11,701 nucleotides of DNA from DATELY01 sp035276085 (GCA_035276085.1 DATELY010000091.1:1-11701); one strand, 5' to 3'. Counted from the first letter of the stretch, positions 1-7,008 are shown. The notes: generated from the letters alone by a model not told the origin. Translations and numbers: made by a program.

Positions 1-559
1 GGACCAATGCATCCCCGACATCGTGCATGTCCATGAAGCTGTGGACGTGCACCGCGGCATCGAGAGTGCGCCAGAGCCGGCGCAACTCGGCCGCCGTGTC
101 GGGACCGAGGCTGCTGAAAGAGAAGAGTCCGCCCGGCCGCAACACACGCGCAACTTCCGCGAACACGGCATCGAGGGAGTTGCACCAGGGCAGCATGAGA
201 TGGCTGAACACCAGGTCGATCGCCGCCGCGCGCAGCGGCAACACGGCCGCGTCAGCGCACACGAGATCGAACGGCCGCAGCCATCCCCGCTGCGCACGAG
301 CCTGCAGCATCATGCGGTGCGCTGAATCGACACCGAGCACTTGAGCTTTGGGGTAGCGGTTCTTGAGCGCACGCGTGCCAGTCCCGGTGCCGGCACCGAG
401 GTCCAGTACGCGCTCAGGGACCAGCCGCACGACATCCAGGCGTTCGATTAATCGCTGACGCAATTCGGTGATGACCGCAGCCGCGGCATCGTAATGATCG
501 GCGGCGCGGTTGAAGCTTGCGCGAACGAGGCGGGGATCGAGCCAGTACTCGTCACTCAT
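1..559 (-). CDS. bioC: Malonyl-ACP O-methyltransferase BioC (3' end beyond window)
   Basis: BioC is a cytoplasmic SAM-dependent methyltransferase. It methylates the free carboxyl of malonyl-ACP so that fatty-acid synthesis can build the pimeloyl chain of biotin. I translated 186 residues from the ATG at 559-557; the gene is cut by the left window edge. The N-terminal FNRAADHYDAAA (residues 16-27) is the BioC-type opening. VLDLGAGTGTGT (51-62) is the glycine-rich SAM-binding motif I. FSHLMLPWCNSLD (118-130) and the FSFSSLGPDT / FMDMHDVGDAL stretches (146-185) match the BioC family rather than a generic methyltransferase. A strong Shine-Dalgarno, AGGGAGG, lies about 8 bases upstream of the ATG, inside the palindromic gap that separates it from bioB. 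It is probably cotranscribed with bioB. No bioF or bioH lies between them. Confidence 0.9.
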   Translation of the reverse strand, partial: MSDEYWLDPRLVRASFNRAADHYDAAAAVITELRQRLIERLDVVRLVPERVLDLGAGTGTGTRALKNRYPKAQVLGVDSAHRMMLQARAQRGWLRPFDLVCADAAVLPLRAAAIDLVFSHLMLPWCNSLDAVFAEVARVLRPGGLFSFSSLGPDTAAELRRLWRTLDAAVHVHSFMDMHDVGDALV

Positions 560-603
560 CCGGTCCCCTCCCTTGCGAAGCGGGGGGCGAGCCGGTGCCT
601 TTC

Positions 604-628
604 GCAACGACACTGAATGTGTCGTTGC
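604..628. repeat. Perfect 10-bp stem-loop in the bioB-bioC gap
   Basis: GCAACGACAC, loop TGAAT, then GTGTCGTTGC form a perfect 10-base-pair stem with a 5-base loop. Two smaller palindromes follow directly (GGCGCAGCGCC and GTGCATGGATGCAC). There is no T-run on either side, so an intrinsic terminator is unlikely. It may be a REP-like element or an RNA-processing hairpin between bioB and bioC. Confidence 0.7.
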
Positions 629-675
629 CCGGCGCAGCGCCAGTGCATGGATGCACGGGCCGGGGAGTGACACAG

Positions 676-769
676 GGAAGTGGCCTTCACGAGGGTTAGG
701 GTGGGGGCACGTGATCGCGCTTCGATGCTAGACCGAGCAGCCCCCATCCTGTCCTGGCGCGCCACTTCC
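676..769. repeat. Nested imperfect inverted repeat in the bioB-bioC gap
   Basis: The outer arms GGAAGTGGC (676-684) and GCCACTTCC (761-769) pair perfectly over 9 bases. The inner arms AGGGTGGGGGC (698-708) and GCCCCCATCCT (740-750) pair over 11 bases with one mismatch. Together they form a long, interrupted hairpin with a 31-base loop. I see no gene here: this gap holds only palindromes. It looks like a small non-coding repeat or a remnant of one. Confidence 0.6.
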
Positions 770-777
770 TCCGGTCG

Positions 778-798
778 TTCCCCCGTTTCACAGGGGAA
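778..798 (-). terminator. Hairpin just downstream of bioB, without T-run
   Basis: TTCCCC (778-783) and GGGGAA (793-798) pair over 6 bases around a 9-base loop, 13 bases past the bioB stop codon. No T-run follows on the minus strand, so termination would need Rho or would be partial. It could equally be an mRNA 3'-end stabiliser or part of the palindrome cluster. Confidence 0.3.
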
Positions 799-811
799 GG
801 GACGCTAGCGG

Positions 812-1810
812 TCACTGCTGTGCCTGAATTCCCAAGCGCTCGAAGAGCGTGGCGTCGTGCCCGAGCCCAGGATTCTCTGTCGTCAGCAGCTTGTCGCCCG
901 CAAAGATGGAATTCGCGCCCGCGAGAAAACACAGCGCCTGCGTCTCATCGCTCATCTCTGTTCGACCGGCTGAGAGCCGCACGTACGACCGTGGCATCAG
1001 CAGGCGTGCCACCGCGATGGTGCGCACAAAATCCAATGGGTCGACCTTGGCAGCGCCATACAGCGGCGTGCCGGGCACCTGCATCAGCTGATTGATCGGC
1101 ACGCTTTGCGGGTGCTCCGGCAACGTGGCAAGCGTGTGCAGCAGCTCCGCGCGATCCTGCGTCGTTTCTCCCATGCCGAGAATGCCGCCGCAGCACACGT
1201 TGATGCCGGCATCGCGCACGGCGGAGAGTGTGTCGAGGCGGTCCTGGTAGGTGCGCGTGGAGACGACCTGCGGGTAGTACTTCTCCGACGTGTCGAGATT
1301 GTGGTTGTAGTAATCGAGACCCGCGGCCTTCAATTGCTGCGCCTGGTCGGGTGACAGCATGCCCAACGTCGCGCACGTTTCCATACCCAGCTCGCGCACG
1401 CCTTTGATCATTTCGACGATCACCTGCAGCTGGCGCTGCTTCGGGCTGCGATACGCTGCGCCCATGCAGAAGCGAGTGGCGCCGCTGGTCTTGGCCGCCC
1501 TCGCGCGCTCGAGCACTGCTGCGACTTCGAGGAGCTCTTCGCGCTCGAGGCCGGTGTCATAGCGAACGCTCTGCGAGCAGTAGCCGCAATCCTCGGGACA
1601 CGCGCCCGTCTTGATCGATAACAGCGTGCTGATCTGCACTTCGTTGGGATTGAAATGCTGCCGGTGCACGCGCTGGGCGTGATAGATCAAATCGGCAAAC
1701 GGCAGCGCCATCAGCGCCTGAACCTCACCCAAGGTCCAATCGGTGCGCACGGCACCGAGGCGGTCTGGATCAAGAGCCGATTCACGGATGTTGGCGGCGA
1801 TGGCGTTCAT
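812..1810 (-). CDS. bioB: Biotin synthase BioB
   Basis: BioB is a radical-SAM enzyme that inserts sulfur into dethiobiotin, the final step of biotin synthesis. The protein has 332 residues. The radical-SAM [4Fe-4S] motif CPEDCGYC gives Cys71, Cys75 and Cys78. The [2Fe-2S] cluster ligands are also present: Cys115 (TRFCMGAA), Cys146 (METCATLG), Cys206 (NVCCGG) and Arg278 (YVRLSAGR). All sit exactly 18 residues later than in E. coli BioB, so the catalytic core appears free of insertions or deletions and the extra length is an N-terminal extension. The protein ends soon after the LLTTENP region and lacks most of the E. coli C-terminal tail. The start ATG has only a purine-rich GAATAGAA leader. 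It is divergent from comF and is followed by bioC after a 252-base gap. I saw no BirA operator. Confidence 0.97.
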   Translation of the reverse strand: MNAIAANIRESALDPDRLGAVRTDWTLGEVQALMALPFADLIYHAQRVHRQHFNPNEVQISTLLSIKTGACPEDCGYCSQSVRYDTGLEREELLEVAAVLERARAAKTSGATRFCMGAAYRSPKQRQLQVIVEMIKGVRELGMETCATLGMLSPDQAQQLKAAGLDYYNHNLDTSEKYYPQVVSTRTYQDRLDTLSAVRDAGINVCCGGILGMGETTQDRAELLHTLATLPEHPQSVPINQLMQVPGTPLYGAAKVDPLDFVRTIAVARLLMPRSYVRLSAGRTEMSDETQALCFLAGANSIFAGDKLLTTENPGLGHDATLFERLGIQAQQ

Positions 1811-1825
1811 TTCTATTCGTTAGCG

Positions 1826-1849
1826 CAGATGGGGTTGAGATCGCATCTG
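1826..1849. promoter_or_regulatory. Inverted repeat between bioB and comF
   Basis: CAGATG and CATCTG are separated by 12 bases, midway between the divergent bioB and comF start codons. The symmetry and position would suit a regulator binding site or overlapping promoters. The half-sites are short, and no convincing -35/-10 pair could be placed, so this is weakly supported. Confidence 0.25.
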
Positions 1850-1904
1850 TCGCGAGCAGCGCAGACTGCGTCCAGTCATGGGCGACAAGGGTGGTGGGTC
1901 GAAT

Positions 1905-2645
1905 ATGGCCTGTCAACTGAATTGGCGGAATCGGGTCGACAGTGCGAGGCATGTGCTCCAACGCATGCTCTGGCCGCCGCAGTGCTTGCTGTGCGGCGGG
2001 GCGGGGCAACCGCCGTCCACGGACATTTGCCGCGATTGCGAGGCGGATCTCATCCCGCTGGGCGTCGCGTGCATGCGTTGCGCGCAGCCGCTGCCAGTGG
2101 TGGCGATGCCTGCCTGTGGACAGTGCCTGCGCCGGGTGCCCTCCTTCGACCGTAGCTTCTGCGCCTTCCGCTATGAACCGCCGCTCGCTGAGTTGGTGCG
2201 GAGCTTCAAATATCGCGGCAACACGGCGGGCGGGCGCTTGCTTGCCCATTTGTTCTGCAATCGACTGGAGAGCCGCAGAGGCCCGTGGCCCGACTGCATC
2301 ATTCCCGTCCCGCTCGCGCACCAGCGCTATCGCGAGCGGGGGTTCAATCAGGCCATCGAGCTCGGCGCGCAGATCGAGCGACGAATCGGCATCCCGATGC
2401 GGACGGATGTCGTCGTTCGCGTGCGCGAGACGACCGAGCAGGCCGGGCTCAAGCCGCGCCAGCGTCGTCGCAATGTGCGCAGGGCTTTTGCGGTGCTGAG
2501 ACCGTTGCAGGCCGCACGCGCTGTCGTGTTGGATGACGTCATGACCACGGGCAGCACGGTGAACGAAGTGGCGCGTGTGTTGCGAATTGCCGGTGCGCGC
2601 GAGGTGGAGATTTGGGCGATCGCGCGCGCGGCCTCGAAGGCATGA
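1905..2645 (+). CDS. comF: ComF/GntX-family phosphoribosyltransferase-like protein
   Basis: The protein has 246 residues from the ATG at 1905. The N-terminal half carries four CxxC pairs (CLLC 27-30, CRDC 42-45, CMRC 56-59, CGQC 71-74), which form the zinc ribbons typical of ComF. The C-terminal half is a type I phosphoribosyltransferase fold. PVPLAHQRYRERGFNQA lies at about 134-150, and the PRPP-binding loop VVLDDVMTTGST at 207-218. In transformable bacteria ComF is needed for uptake or processing of incoming DNA; in others (GntX/YhgH) the role is unclear, and no transferase substrate is established. I chose 1905 because GGTGGG lies six bases upstream. An in-frame ATG at 1878 would add nine residues but has no visible ribosome-binding site. 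The gene is divergent from bioB, an arrangement seen in other gammaproteobacteria, and convergent with ubiA. Confidence 0.9.
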   Translation: MACQLNWRNRVDSARHVLQRMLWPPQCLLCGGAGQPPSTDICRDCEADLIPLGVACMRCAQPLPVVAMPACGQCLRRVPSFDRSFCAFRYEPPLAELVRSFKYRGNTAGGRLLAHLFCNRLESRRGPWPDCIIPVPLAHQRYRERGFNQAIELGAQIERRIGIPMRTDVVVRVRETTEQAGLKPRQRRRNVRRAFAVLRPLQAARAVVLDDVMTTGSTVNEVARVLRIAGAREVEIWAIARAASKA

Positions 2646-2665
2646 AAGCGCGGTAGTGCCTCTGA

Positions 2666-2690
2666 CCAACCGCTAACCGCCAACCGCTTC
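2666..2690. repeat. 25-base heptamer array, copy 1 (after ubiA)
   Basis: The sequence is three heptamers, CCAACCG, CTAACCG and CCAACCG, followed by CTTC. It is identical to positions 6987-7011 over 25 bases. It lies in the 51-base convergent gap between comF and ubiA, starting exactly six bases after the ubiA stop codon on the transcribed strand, where it reads as GCGGTT-type units. Confidence 0.9.
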
Positions 2691-2696
2691 TTTCTA

Positions 2697-3659
2697 CTAG
2701 GCGGCGTTGCTGCGAAACAAATAGTCGAGCGCAATGCCGGCAAAGATGGCCAAGCCGAAATAGTTGCTGTGCAGGAAGGCCTGGAAGCAGCGGTCGCGTT
2801 GGCGATCTCGAATCAGCCACTGCTCGTACGTGGCAAACAGGCTTGCTGCCACCAAGCCGCCCGCAAACCACGGTCCCAACTGCAGCTCGCGGCCCACGAG
2901 ACCCAGCGCCAACAGCGACATTGCCTGCATCGCGGCAATGATCGTGCGATCGGCGTCACCGAAGAGGATGGCGCTGGAACGCAAGCCGATGCGCAGGTCA
3001 TCGTCGCGATCGACCATCGCATACATGGTGTCGTAAGCCATCGTCCACAACAGACCGGCGATGAACACGAGCCAGGCGAGCTGAGGCACCGTGCCATTCT
3101 GTGCCGCATACACCATCGGCACGGACCACGTGTATGCAATGCCCAGATAGAACTGCGGCAGCGGAAAGAAGCGCTTGAAGAGCGGATACGTGACCAGCAG
3201 TGCACCGCCGACGAGTGCCATGTAGCGGGCCAGGGGATTCAAGAAATAGAGCAGTCCCAATGCCGCCGCCGCCAGCAGCACGAACGCCACCAGCGCCGTT
3301 GCCGGCTGCAGCTCGCCGCTGGCGAGCGGTCGGTCGCGTGTCCGTTGCACCTTGCCGTCGAAATTGCGATCGGCAAAGTCGTTGATGGCGCACCCGGCGC
3401 TGCGCGTGAGGAACACGCCGACGGTGAATACGATGAGCAGATCGGGCGCGGGTTTGCCGGCCGACGACAGCCACAGTGCCCACAGTGCAGGCCACAGCAG
3501 GAGGTAGGCGCCGATCGGTCGATGCAGCCGCATGAGACGGACGAGCGCCGCGAACTTGTGCCCGAGCCGGGGCAGCGTGTCGTTATAGAAGGATGTCGCG
3601 CTGATGCGATGACCCAGCCAGCGCAGCCGATCCCGTGTCGCGCTCAGCAAGGCGGCCAC
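2697..3659 (-). CDS. ubiA: 4-hydroxybenzoate polyprenyltransferase UbiA
   Basis: UbiA is an integral inner-membrane prenyltransferase that joins the polyprenyl tail to 4-hydroxybenzoate, the second step of ubiquinone synthesis. Two aspartate-rich motifs that bind Mg-prenyl diphosphate are visible: NDFADRNFD (about residues 93-101) and DTMYAMVDRDDD (about 210-221). Several hydrophobic segments follow the opening RPIGAYLLLWPALWALW. Length is 320 residues from a GTG at 3659, which overlaps the ubiC stop codon by 16 bases. The true start is uncertain. A GTG or TTG near the ubiC stop gives about 317-320 residues, an internal ATG at 3533 gives 278, and the E. coli protein is about 290. An ATG at 3737 deep inside ubiC is unlikely. 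It is the last gene of the rpoZ-to-ubiA block and is translationally coupled to ubiC. Confidence 0.93.
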   Translation of the reverse strand: MAALLSATRDRLRWLGHRISATSFYNDTLPRLGHKFAALVRLMRLHRPIGAYLLLWPALWALWLSSAGKPAPDLLIVFTVGVFLTRSAGCAINDFADRNFDGKVQRTRDRPLASGELQPATALVAFVLLAAAALGLLYFLNPLARYMALVGGALLVTYPLFKRFFPLPQFYLGIAYTWSVPMVYAAQNGTVPQLAWLVFIAGLLWTMAYDTMYAMVDRDDDLRIGLRSSAILFGDADRTIIAAMQAMSLLALGLVGRELQLGPWFAGGLVAASLFATYEQWLIRDRQRDRCFQAFLHSNYFGLAIFAGIALDYLFRSNAA

Positions 3660-4222
3660 CGGTCCAGCTCGGGCAAGAAGACTTCCGTCACCAGCAGTGG
3701 CGCACCTTCGATCGCGAAGATGGAACGCCGCGCCCACAACGATGAGCGGCTGGTCGTACCCGCGGCAGCTGCCGCGAGCAGCGCATCGTCACCGGTCAGA
3801 TGCTTGAATTCCAGCGGGCCTCGATGCACGGCGGCAACGCGAGCCAGTGTTTCACCGAGCGAGCTGGTTCCGAGCTGCCCGAGCCAGGGCTGGTTTTGCA
3901 GGGTCATGATGGGAATGCACGTTTGCGCGAACAGCACCCGGCGCGGACCGGTCATCATCTCGACCTCACGCAGCAATGCCGCGCCGTTCGGGCAGGCCAT
4001 GCGCGCCAACGCTTCAGAGCATTCGGTGGTCTGCAGCTCGCGCACGATGTTCAACGCATACGCTTTGCCGAAGAAGTCGCGCATGCGCGCGGTCAACAAG
4101 CCTGAATAGGTCAACCAGGCACGAATGGTGGCGGGCACGTCGGCATGCGCCAGCGCTGCGGCATCGATCCAAGAGGTCATGTTCTGAGCGGTCAGCGGTA
4201 ACTCTGCAGGCATGCGTGGCAT
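3644..4222 (-). CDS. ubiC: Chorismate lyase UbiC
   Basis: UbiC converts chorismate to 4-hydroxybenzoate and pyruvate in the cytoplasm, supplying the substrate for the neighbouring UbiA. Length is 192 residues from the ATG at 4222, against about 165 in E. coli. The active-site arginine in LLREVEMM (about residue 86) and the catalytic glutamate in LLVTEVFLPEL (about residue 180) are both present, and SLWARRSIF matches the family's LWGRRS segment. The E. coli segment AGRTVVPVSTL corresponds here to FAQTCIPIMTL, so an arginine common in the family is glutamine. Alternative starts are an ATG at 4213 and a GTG at 4291. The GTG overlaps the recG stop as GTGA, which would couple translation, but it adds 23 residues with no family similarity. 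Its stop overlaps the preferred ubiA start. Confidence 0.9.
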   Translation of the reverse strand: MPRMPAELPLTAQNMTSWIDAAALAHADVPATIRAWLTYSGLLTARMRDFFGKAYALNIVRELQTTECSEALARMACPNGAALLREVEMMTGPRRVLFAQTCIPIMTLQNQPWLGQLGTSSLGETLARVAAVHRGPLEFKHLTGDDALLAAAAAGTTSRSSLWARRSIFAIEGAPLLVTEVFLPELDRWPPC

Positions 4223-4287
4223 TCTCGCAGAGTGGCGTGCCCGGCGTGAGATGCCTGGGGCTCCGCCTACACGGCAAGCGAGATCCG

Positions 4288-6363
4288 TCACACCTTGCCG
4301 AACCGGGCGGCGCCCCCGATCCAGCGCGCCAACAGCGGCTCGATGCAGTGACGATGCTGCGCTTGGAGGCGCTCGGCCACGCTGTGGATTTGCGGCAAGA
4401 GATCGGCATCGCGCATCAAGTCCGCAACACGCATTTGTGCGAGTCCGGTCTGCCGCGTGCCCAGGAGCTCGCCCGGACCGCGCAACTCGAGATCGCGACG
4501 CGCGATTTCAAACCCATCGTTCGTTGCGCGCATGACCGCGAGTCGTTGACGGGAAATCTCGCCCAGTGGCGGCTTGTACAGCAACACGCAACTGCTGGCG
4601 GCACTGCCGCGCCCGACGCGACCGCGCAGTTGATGCAGCTGTGATAGTCCCATTCGTTCGGCATTCTCGATCACCATCAGGCTCGCATTCGGGACATCGA
4701 CGCCGACTTCGATCACCGTCGTCGCAACCAGAAGATCGATCTCGCCAGCCTTGAACTGCTGCATGACGCGTTCCTTGTCGCGCGGTCGCAGCCGCCCATG
4801 CACGAGCCCGATGCGCAGAGCGGCGAGTGCCTCGCGCAACTGCTCCGCCGTCTCTTCAGCCGATTGCGCATCCGCTTCATCGGATTCCTCGATCAGCGGA
4901 CACACCCAGTAGACCTGGCGGCCCTGGCGGCACGCCGCTTCCACGTGCTGCACGATGTCTGCACGCCGGGTTTCCTGCATCGCCACCGTATGCACGGGTG
5001 TGCGGCCGGGCGGCAGCTCATCGATGATCGACACATCGAGATCGGCATAGGCCGTCATGGCCAATGTGCGTGGGATCGGTGTCGCTGTGAGAACGAGCTG
5101 ATGCGGACGCTTGCCGTCCACCGCGCCCTTCTCCTGCAACAGCAAGCGCTGATGCACGCCGAAGCGATGCTGCTCATCGATGATCACGAGACCGAGACGC
5201 CGGAACTGCACGTGTTCTTGAAACAGGGCATGGGTGCCGATGGCGATGTGCGTGTCGCCGCTCGCGAGTCGGGCGAGTACGGCATTGCGCGTGCTGGGTG
5301 TCTGACTGCCGGTGATGAGCTCGGCTTGCACCGAGGAGCCTTCGAACCAACGCAGGAAGTTGCGTGCGTGCTGTTCGGCCAGCAATTCCGTCGGTGCCAT
5401 GACGGCAGCCTGAAAGCCCGCATCGACGGCATGCACAGCCGCGAGCGCTGCAACGACGGTCTTACCAGAGCCGACATCGCCTTGCACCAGACGCAACATC
5501 GGCCGCGGTTGCGTCAGGTCGCGCTCGATCTCGCTCCATGCGCGTTGCTGCGCGCCCGTGAGCGGGAACGGCAGCGCCTGGAGGAGCTGCTGGACACGCG
5601 GACTGCGCGGCGGAAAGCTCCATCCGCCTTCGTGCTGGATCTGCTCCCGCAGCATCCGCAGGCTCAAGTGGTGCGCGAGCAGTTCTTCGAATGCGAGCCG
5701 GCGTTGCGCGGGATGCCGGCCCTCCATCATCAACGCGATGTCTTCATCGGGTCCGGGCCGATGCACGAGCGCGAGCGCCTGTGCGAGCGATGGCAAAGCG
5801 AGTTCCCGCGTGATTTCCGGTGGCAGCAAATCCGGAACGCCACGCCGCTCCACTTCAGCTAGCGCCAGCGTCGTGAGCTGCCGCAAGCGAGCCTGCGTGA
5901 GGCCTTCGGTTGCCGGATAAACCGGCGTCAACGCAGCATCGGCGGCGAGCGCCGTATCCGGCGCGATGCGGCGATACTCTGGATGCACGATCTCGAGACC
6001 CAGCGACGTGCGACGGATCTCGCCAAAGCACCGCAAGCGCGTACCGCGGCTCAATGCCTGTTGCTGTTGTTGTGAGAAATGAAAGAAGCGCAGCGTCAAC
6101 GACCCCGAGCCATCGCTCATGCGACACAGCAGTTGTCTGCGGCCGCGGTACGCGACTTCCGTGAGCTCGATCAATCCTTCCACCACGGCCTGCGTGCCGA
6201 TGCGCGTCGCCCCAATGGGCGTGATGCGAGTGCGATCTTCATAGCGCAGCGGCAGCAGAAACAGCAGATCCTGGATCGTCTGCACCCCGAGTCGCGCCAA
6301 CCTGGTTGCGAGCGACTCGCCGACCCCGCGCAGCGACGTGATCGGCACGAGGTGCGGGTTCAT
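4288..6363 (-). CDS. recG: ATP-dependent DNA helicase RecG
   Basis: RecG is a superfamily 2 branch-migration helicase that regresses stalled replication forks and processes Holliday junctions and R-loops. Length is 691 residues, normal for the family. The N-terminal wedge/OB domain (about 1-240) opens with ITSLRGVGESLATRLARLGV and includes LPLRYEDRT. Helicase motifs follow: Walker A GDVGSGKT (295-302), motif Ia APTELLAEQH, Walker B variant DEQH (396-399), motif III TATPIPRTL (426-434), and the C-terminal LVATTVIEVGVDVPNA and QLRGRVGRG motifs. The DEQHRFGV form is normal for RecG. I chose the ATG at 6363 because MNPHLVPITSL matches the family start; a GTG at 6378 would add five residues. Neither has a Shine-Dalgarno, because a heptamer palindrome lies directly upstream. 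The stop is followed closely by ubiC. Confidence 0.97.
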   Translation of the reverse strand: MNPHLVPITSLRGVGESLATRLARLGVQTIQDLLFLLPLRYEDRTRITPIGATRIGTQAVVEGLIELTEVAYRGRRQLLCRMSDGSGSLTLRFFHFSQQQQQALSRGTRLRCFGEIRRTSLGLEIVHPEYRRIAPDTALAADAALTPVYPATEGLTQARLRQLTTLALAEVERRGVPDLLPPEITRELALPSLAQALALVHRPGPDEDIALMMEGRHPAQRRLAFEELLAHHLSLRMLREQIQHEGGWSFPPRSPRVQQLLQALPFPLTGAQQRAWSEIERDLTQPRPMLRLVQGDVGSGKTVVAALAAVHAVDAGFQAAVMAPTELLAEQHARNFLRWFEGSSVQAELITGSQTPSTRNAVLARLASGDTHIAIGTHALFQEHVQFRRLGLVIIDEQHRFGVHQRLLLQEKGAVDGKRPHQLVLTATPIPRTLAMTAYADLDVSIIDELPPGRTPVHTVAMQETRRADIVQHVEAACRQGRQVYWVCPLIEESDEADAQSAEETAEQLREALAALRIGLVHGRLRPRDKERVMQQFKAGEIDLLVATTVIEVGVDVPNASLMVIENAERMGLSQLHQLRGRVGRGSAASSCVLLYKPPLGEISRQRLAVMRATNDGFEIARRDLELRGPGELLGTRQTGLAQMRVADLMRDADLLPQIHSVAERLQAQHRHCIEPLLARWIGGAARFGKV

Positions 6364-6380
6364 AGGGTTGGCGGGCACGG

Positions 6381-6441
6381 ACGGGCTACAGGCTGCGGGC
6401 TACGGCCAGAGGGTGGATGCTGGCCGTAAGCTGTAGCCCGT
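6381..6441. repeat. Heptamer palindrome in the ridA-recG gap
   Basis: The left arm (6381-6409) contains heptamers GGGCTAC, AGGCTGC and GGGCTAC followed by GGCCAG. The right arm (6420-6441), read as reverse complement, contains GGGCTAC and AGCTTAC followed by GGCCAG. The arms therefore differ in length by exactly seven bases, one unit. The loop is ten bases, 6410-6419. There is no T-run. The element fills most of the 100-base gap between ridA and recG. Confidence 0.85.
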
Positions 6442-6454
6442 TGCCGTCATCGGA

Positions 6455-6477
6455 TTGAACTCGCTATGCGAGTTCAA
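6455..6477 (-). terminator. Perfect hairpin spanning the ridA stop codon
   Basis: TTGAACTCGC and GCGAGTTCAA form a perfect 10-base-pair stem around a 3-base TAT loop. The ridA stop codon (6464-6466) sits at the loop and the last codons of ridA form one arm. No T-run follows on the minus strand, so it is not a standard intrinsic terminator. It could shape the mRNA 3' end, slow ribosomes at the stop, or reduce read-through into recG. Confidence 0.5.
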
Positions 6478-6847
6478 CCACACAGTCCATTTCCACCTGC
6501 GCGCCTTTGGGCAACGCGGCGACGCCGATGGCCGCGCGCGCGGGATACGGCTCGGCGAAGTACTCGCTCATGATCTTGTTCACCAGCGCGAAGTGGCCGA
6601 GATCGATGAGAAAGACATTCAACTTCGCGACGTGAGCGAAGGTGCCGCCCGCCGCCGTGGTGATGGCCTTCAAGTTGTCGAATACACGCCGGACCTGCAC
6701 TTCCATGTCGCCCTGTACGAGGTCACCGGTCGCGGGATCCAGCGGTATCTGTCCCGAGACATAGACGGTGGACCCGCACTGCACGGCTTGCGAGTAAGTG
6801 CCGATGGCCTTGGGTGCGGAGGGAGTCGAGATGATGTGGCGTGGCAT
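6464..6847 (-). CDS. ridA: RidA/YjgF-family enamine/imine deaminase
   Basis: RidA is a small trimeric cytoplasmic enzyme that hydrolyses reactive 2-aminoacrylate and related enamines or imines released by PLP enzymes. This protects other PLP enzymes, including those of branched-chain amino-acid synthesis. Length is 127 residues, normal for the family. Motifs seen: STPSAPKAIGTYSQAV (7-22), VYVSGQIPLDPATG (28-41), KLNVFLIDLGHF (75-86) and the active-site segment YPARAAIGVAALPKGAQVEMDCV (101-123) with the conserved Arg104. The start ATG at 6847 fits the usual MxRxIIST opening. No Shine-Dalgarno is visible: the leader is C-rich because CCAACCG units run almost to the start codon. It lies between spoT and recG, a placement known from other gammaproteobacteria. 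Confidence 0.95.
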   Translation of the reverse strand: MPRHIISTPSAPKAIGTYSQAVQCGSTVYVSGQIPLDPATGDLVQGDMEVQVRRVFDNLKAITTAAGGTFAHVAKLNVFLIDLGHFALVNKIMSEYFAEPYPARAAIGVAALPKGAQVEMDCVVELA

Positions 6848-6856
6848 GGGGTGGAG

Positions 6857-7008
6857 GCGGTTGGCGGTTGGTGTGGACGTGTGGACGTGTGGACGTGCGG
6901 AGGTGCGAGGTGCGAGGTGCGAGGTGGCGAGCTTACTATCCGCCGCATACAGAAACAGCAGTAGCTCCGGTCGTCTTCAATTCTTCCCAACCGCTAACCG
7001 CCAACCGC
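6857..7008. repeat. Paired CGGTTGG / CCAACCG arms bracketing the spoT-ridA gap
   Basis: Two CGGTTGG heptamers lie at 6858-6871. The 13 bases at 6857-6869 are the exact reverse complement of 6996-7008 inside the second 25-base array. The transcript from spoT to ridA could fold these arms together, looping out about 126 bases that include the GTG tandem array. The right arm starts nine bases after the spoT stop and the left arm ends nine bases before the ridA start. Confidence 0.75.
6871..6931. repeat. Tandem octamer-to-heptamer array
   Basis: Eight consecutive units lie at 6871-6931: GTGTGGAC three times, GTGCGGAG once, GTGCGAG three times, then GTGGCGAG. The unit length changes from eight to seven bases within the array while the sequence drifts gradually. 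It lies upstream of ridA and downstream of spoT on the transcribed strand. I see no reading frame of interest in it. Confidence 0.9.

Noticed and set aside
1811..1904. BirA biotin operator between comF and bioB
   Set aside because: No match to the TTGTAAACC / GGTTTACAA half-sites is present; the only symmetry is the short CAGATG / CATCTG pair.
3660..3737. ATG at 3737 as the ubiA start
   Set aside because: It would lie almost 100 bases inside ubiC and add residues unlike any UbiA N-terminus.
2769..4109. A 446-codon open frame on the plus strand across ubiA and ubiC
   Set aside because: It spans two well-supported genes on the opposite strand, shows no recognisable motif, and is rich in Gln, Arg and His, as expected from the reverse of a GC-rich gene.
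6871..6931. Possible CRISPR array
   Set aside because: Units are only seven to eight bases with no spacers, and there are no cas genes.
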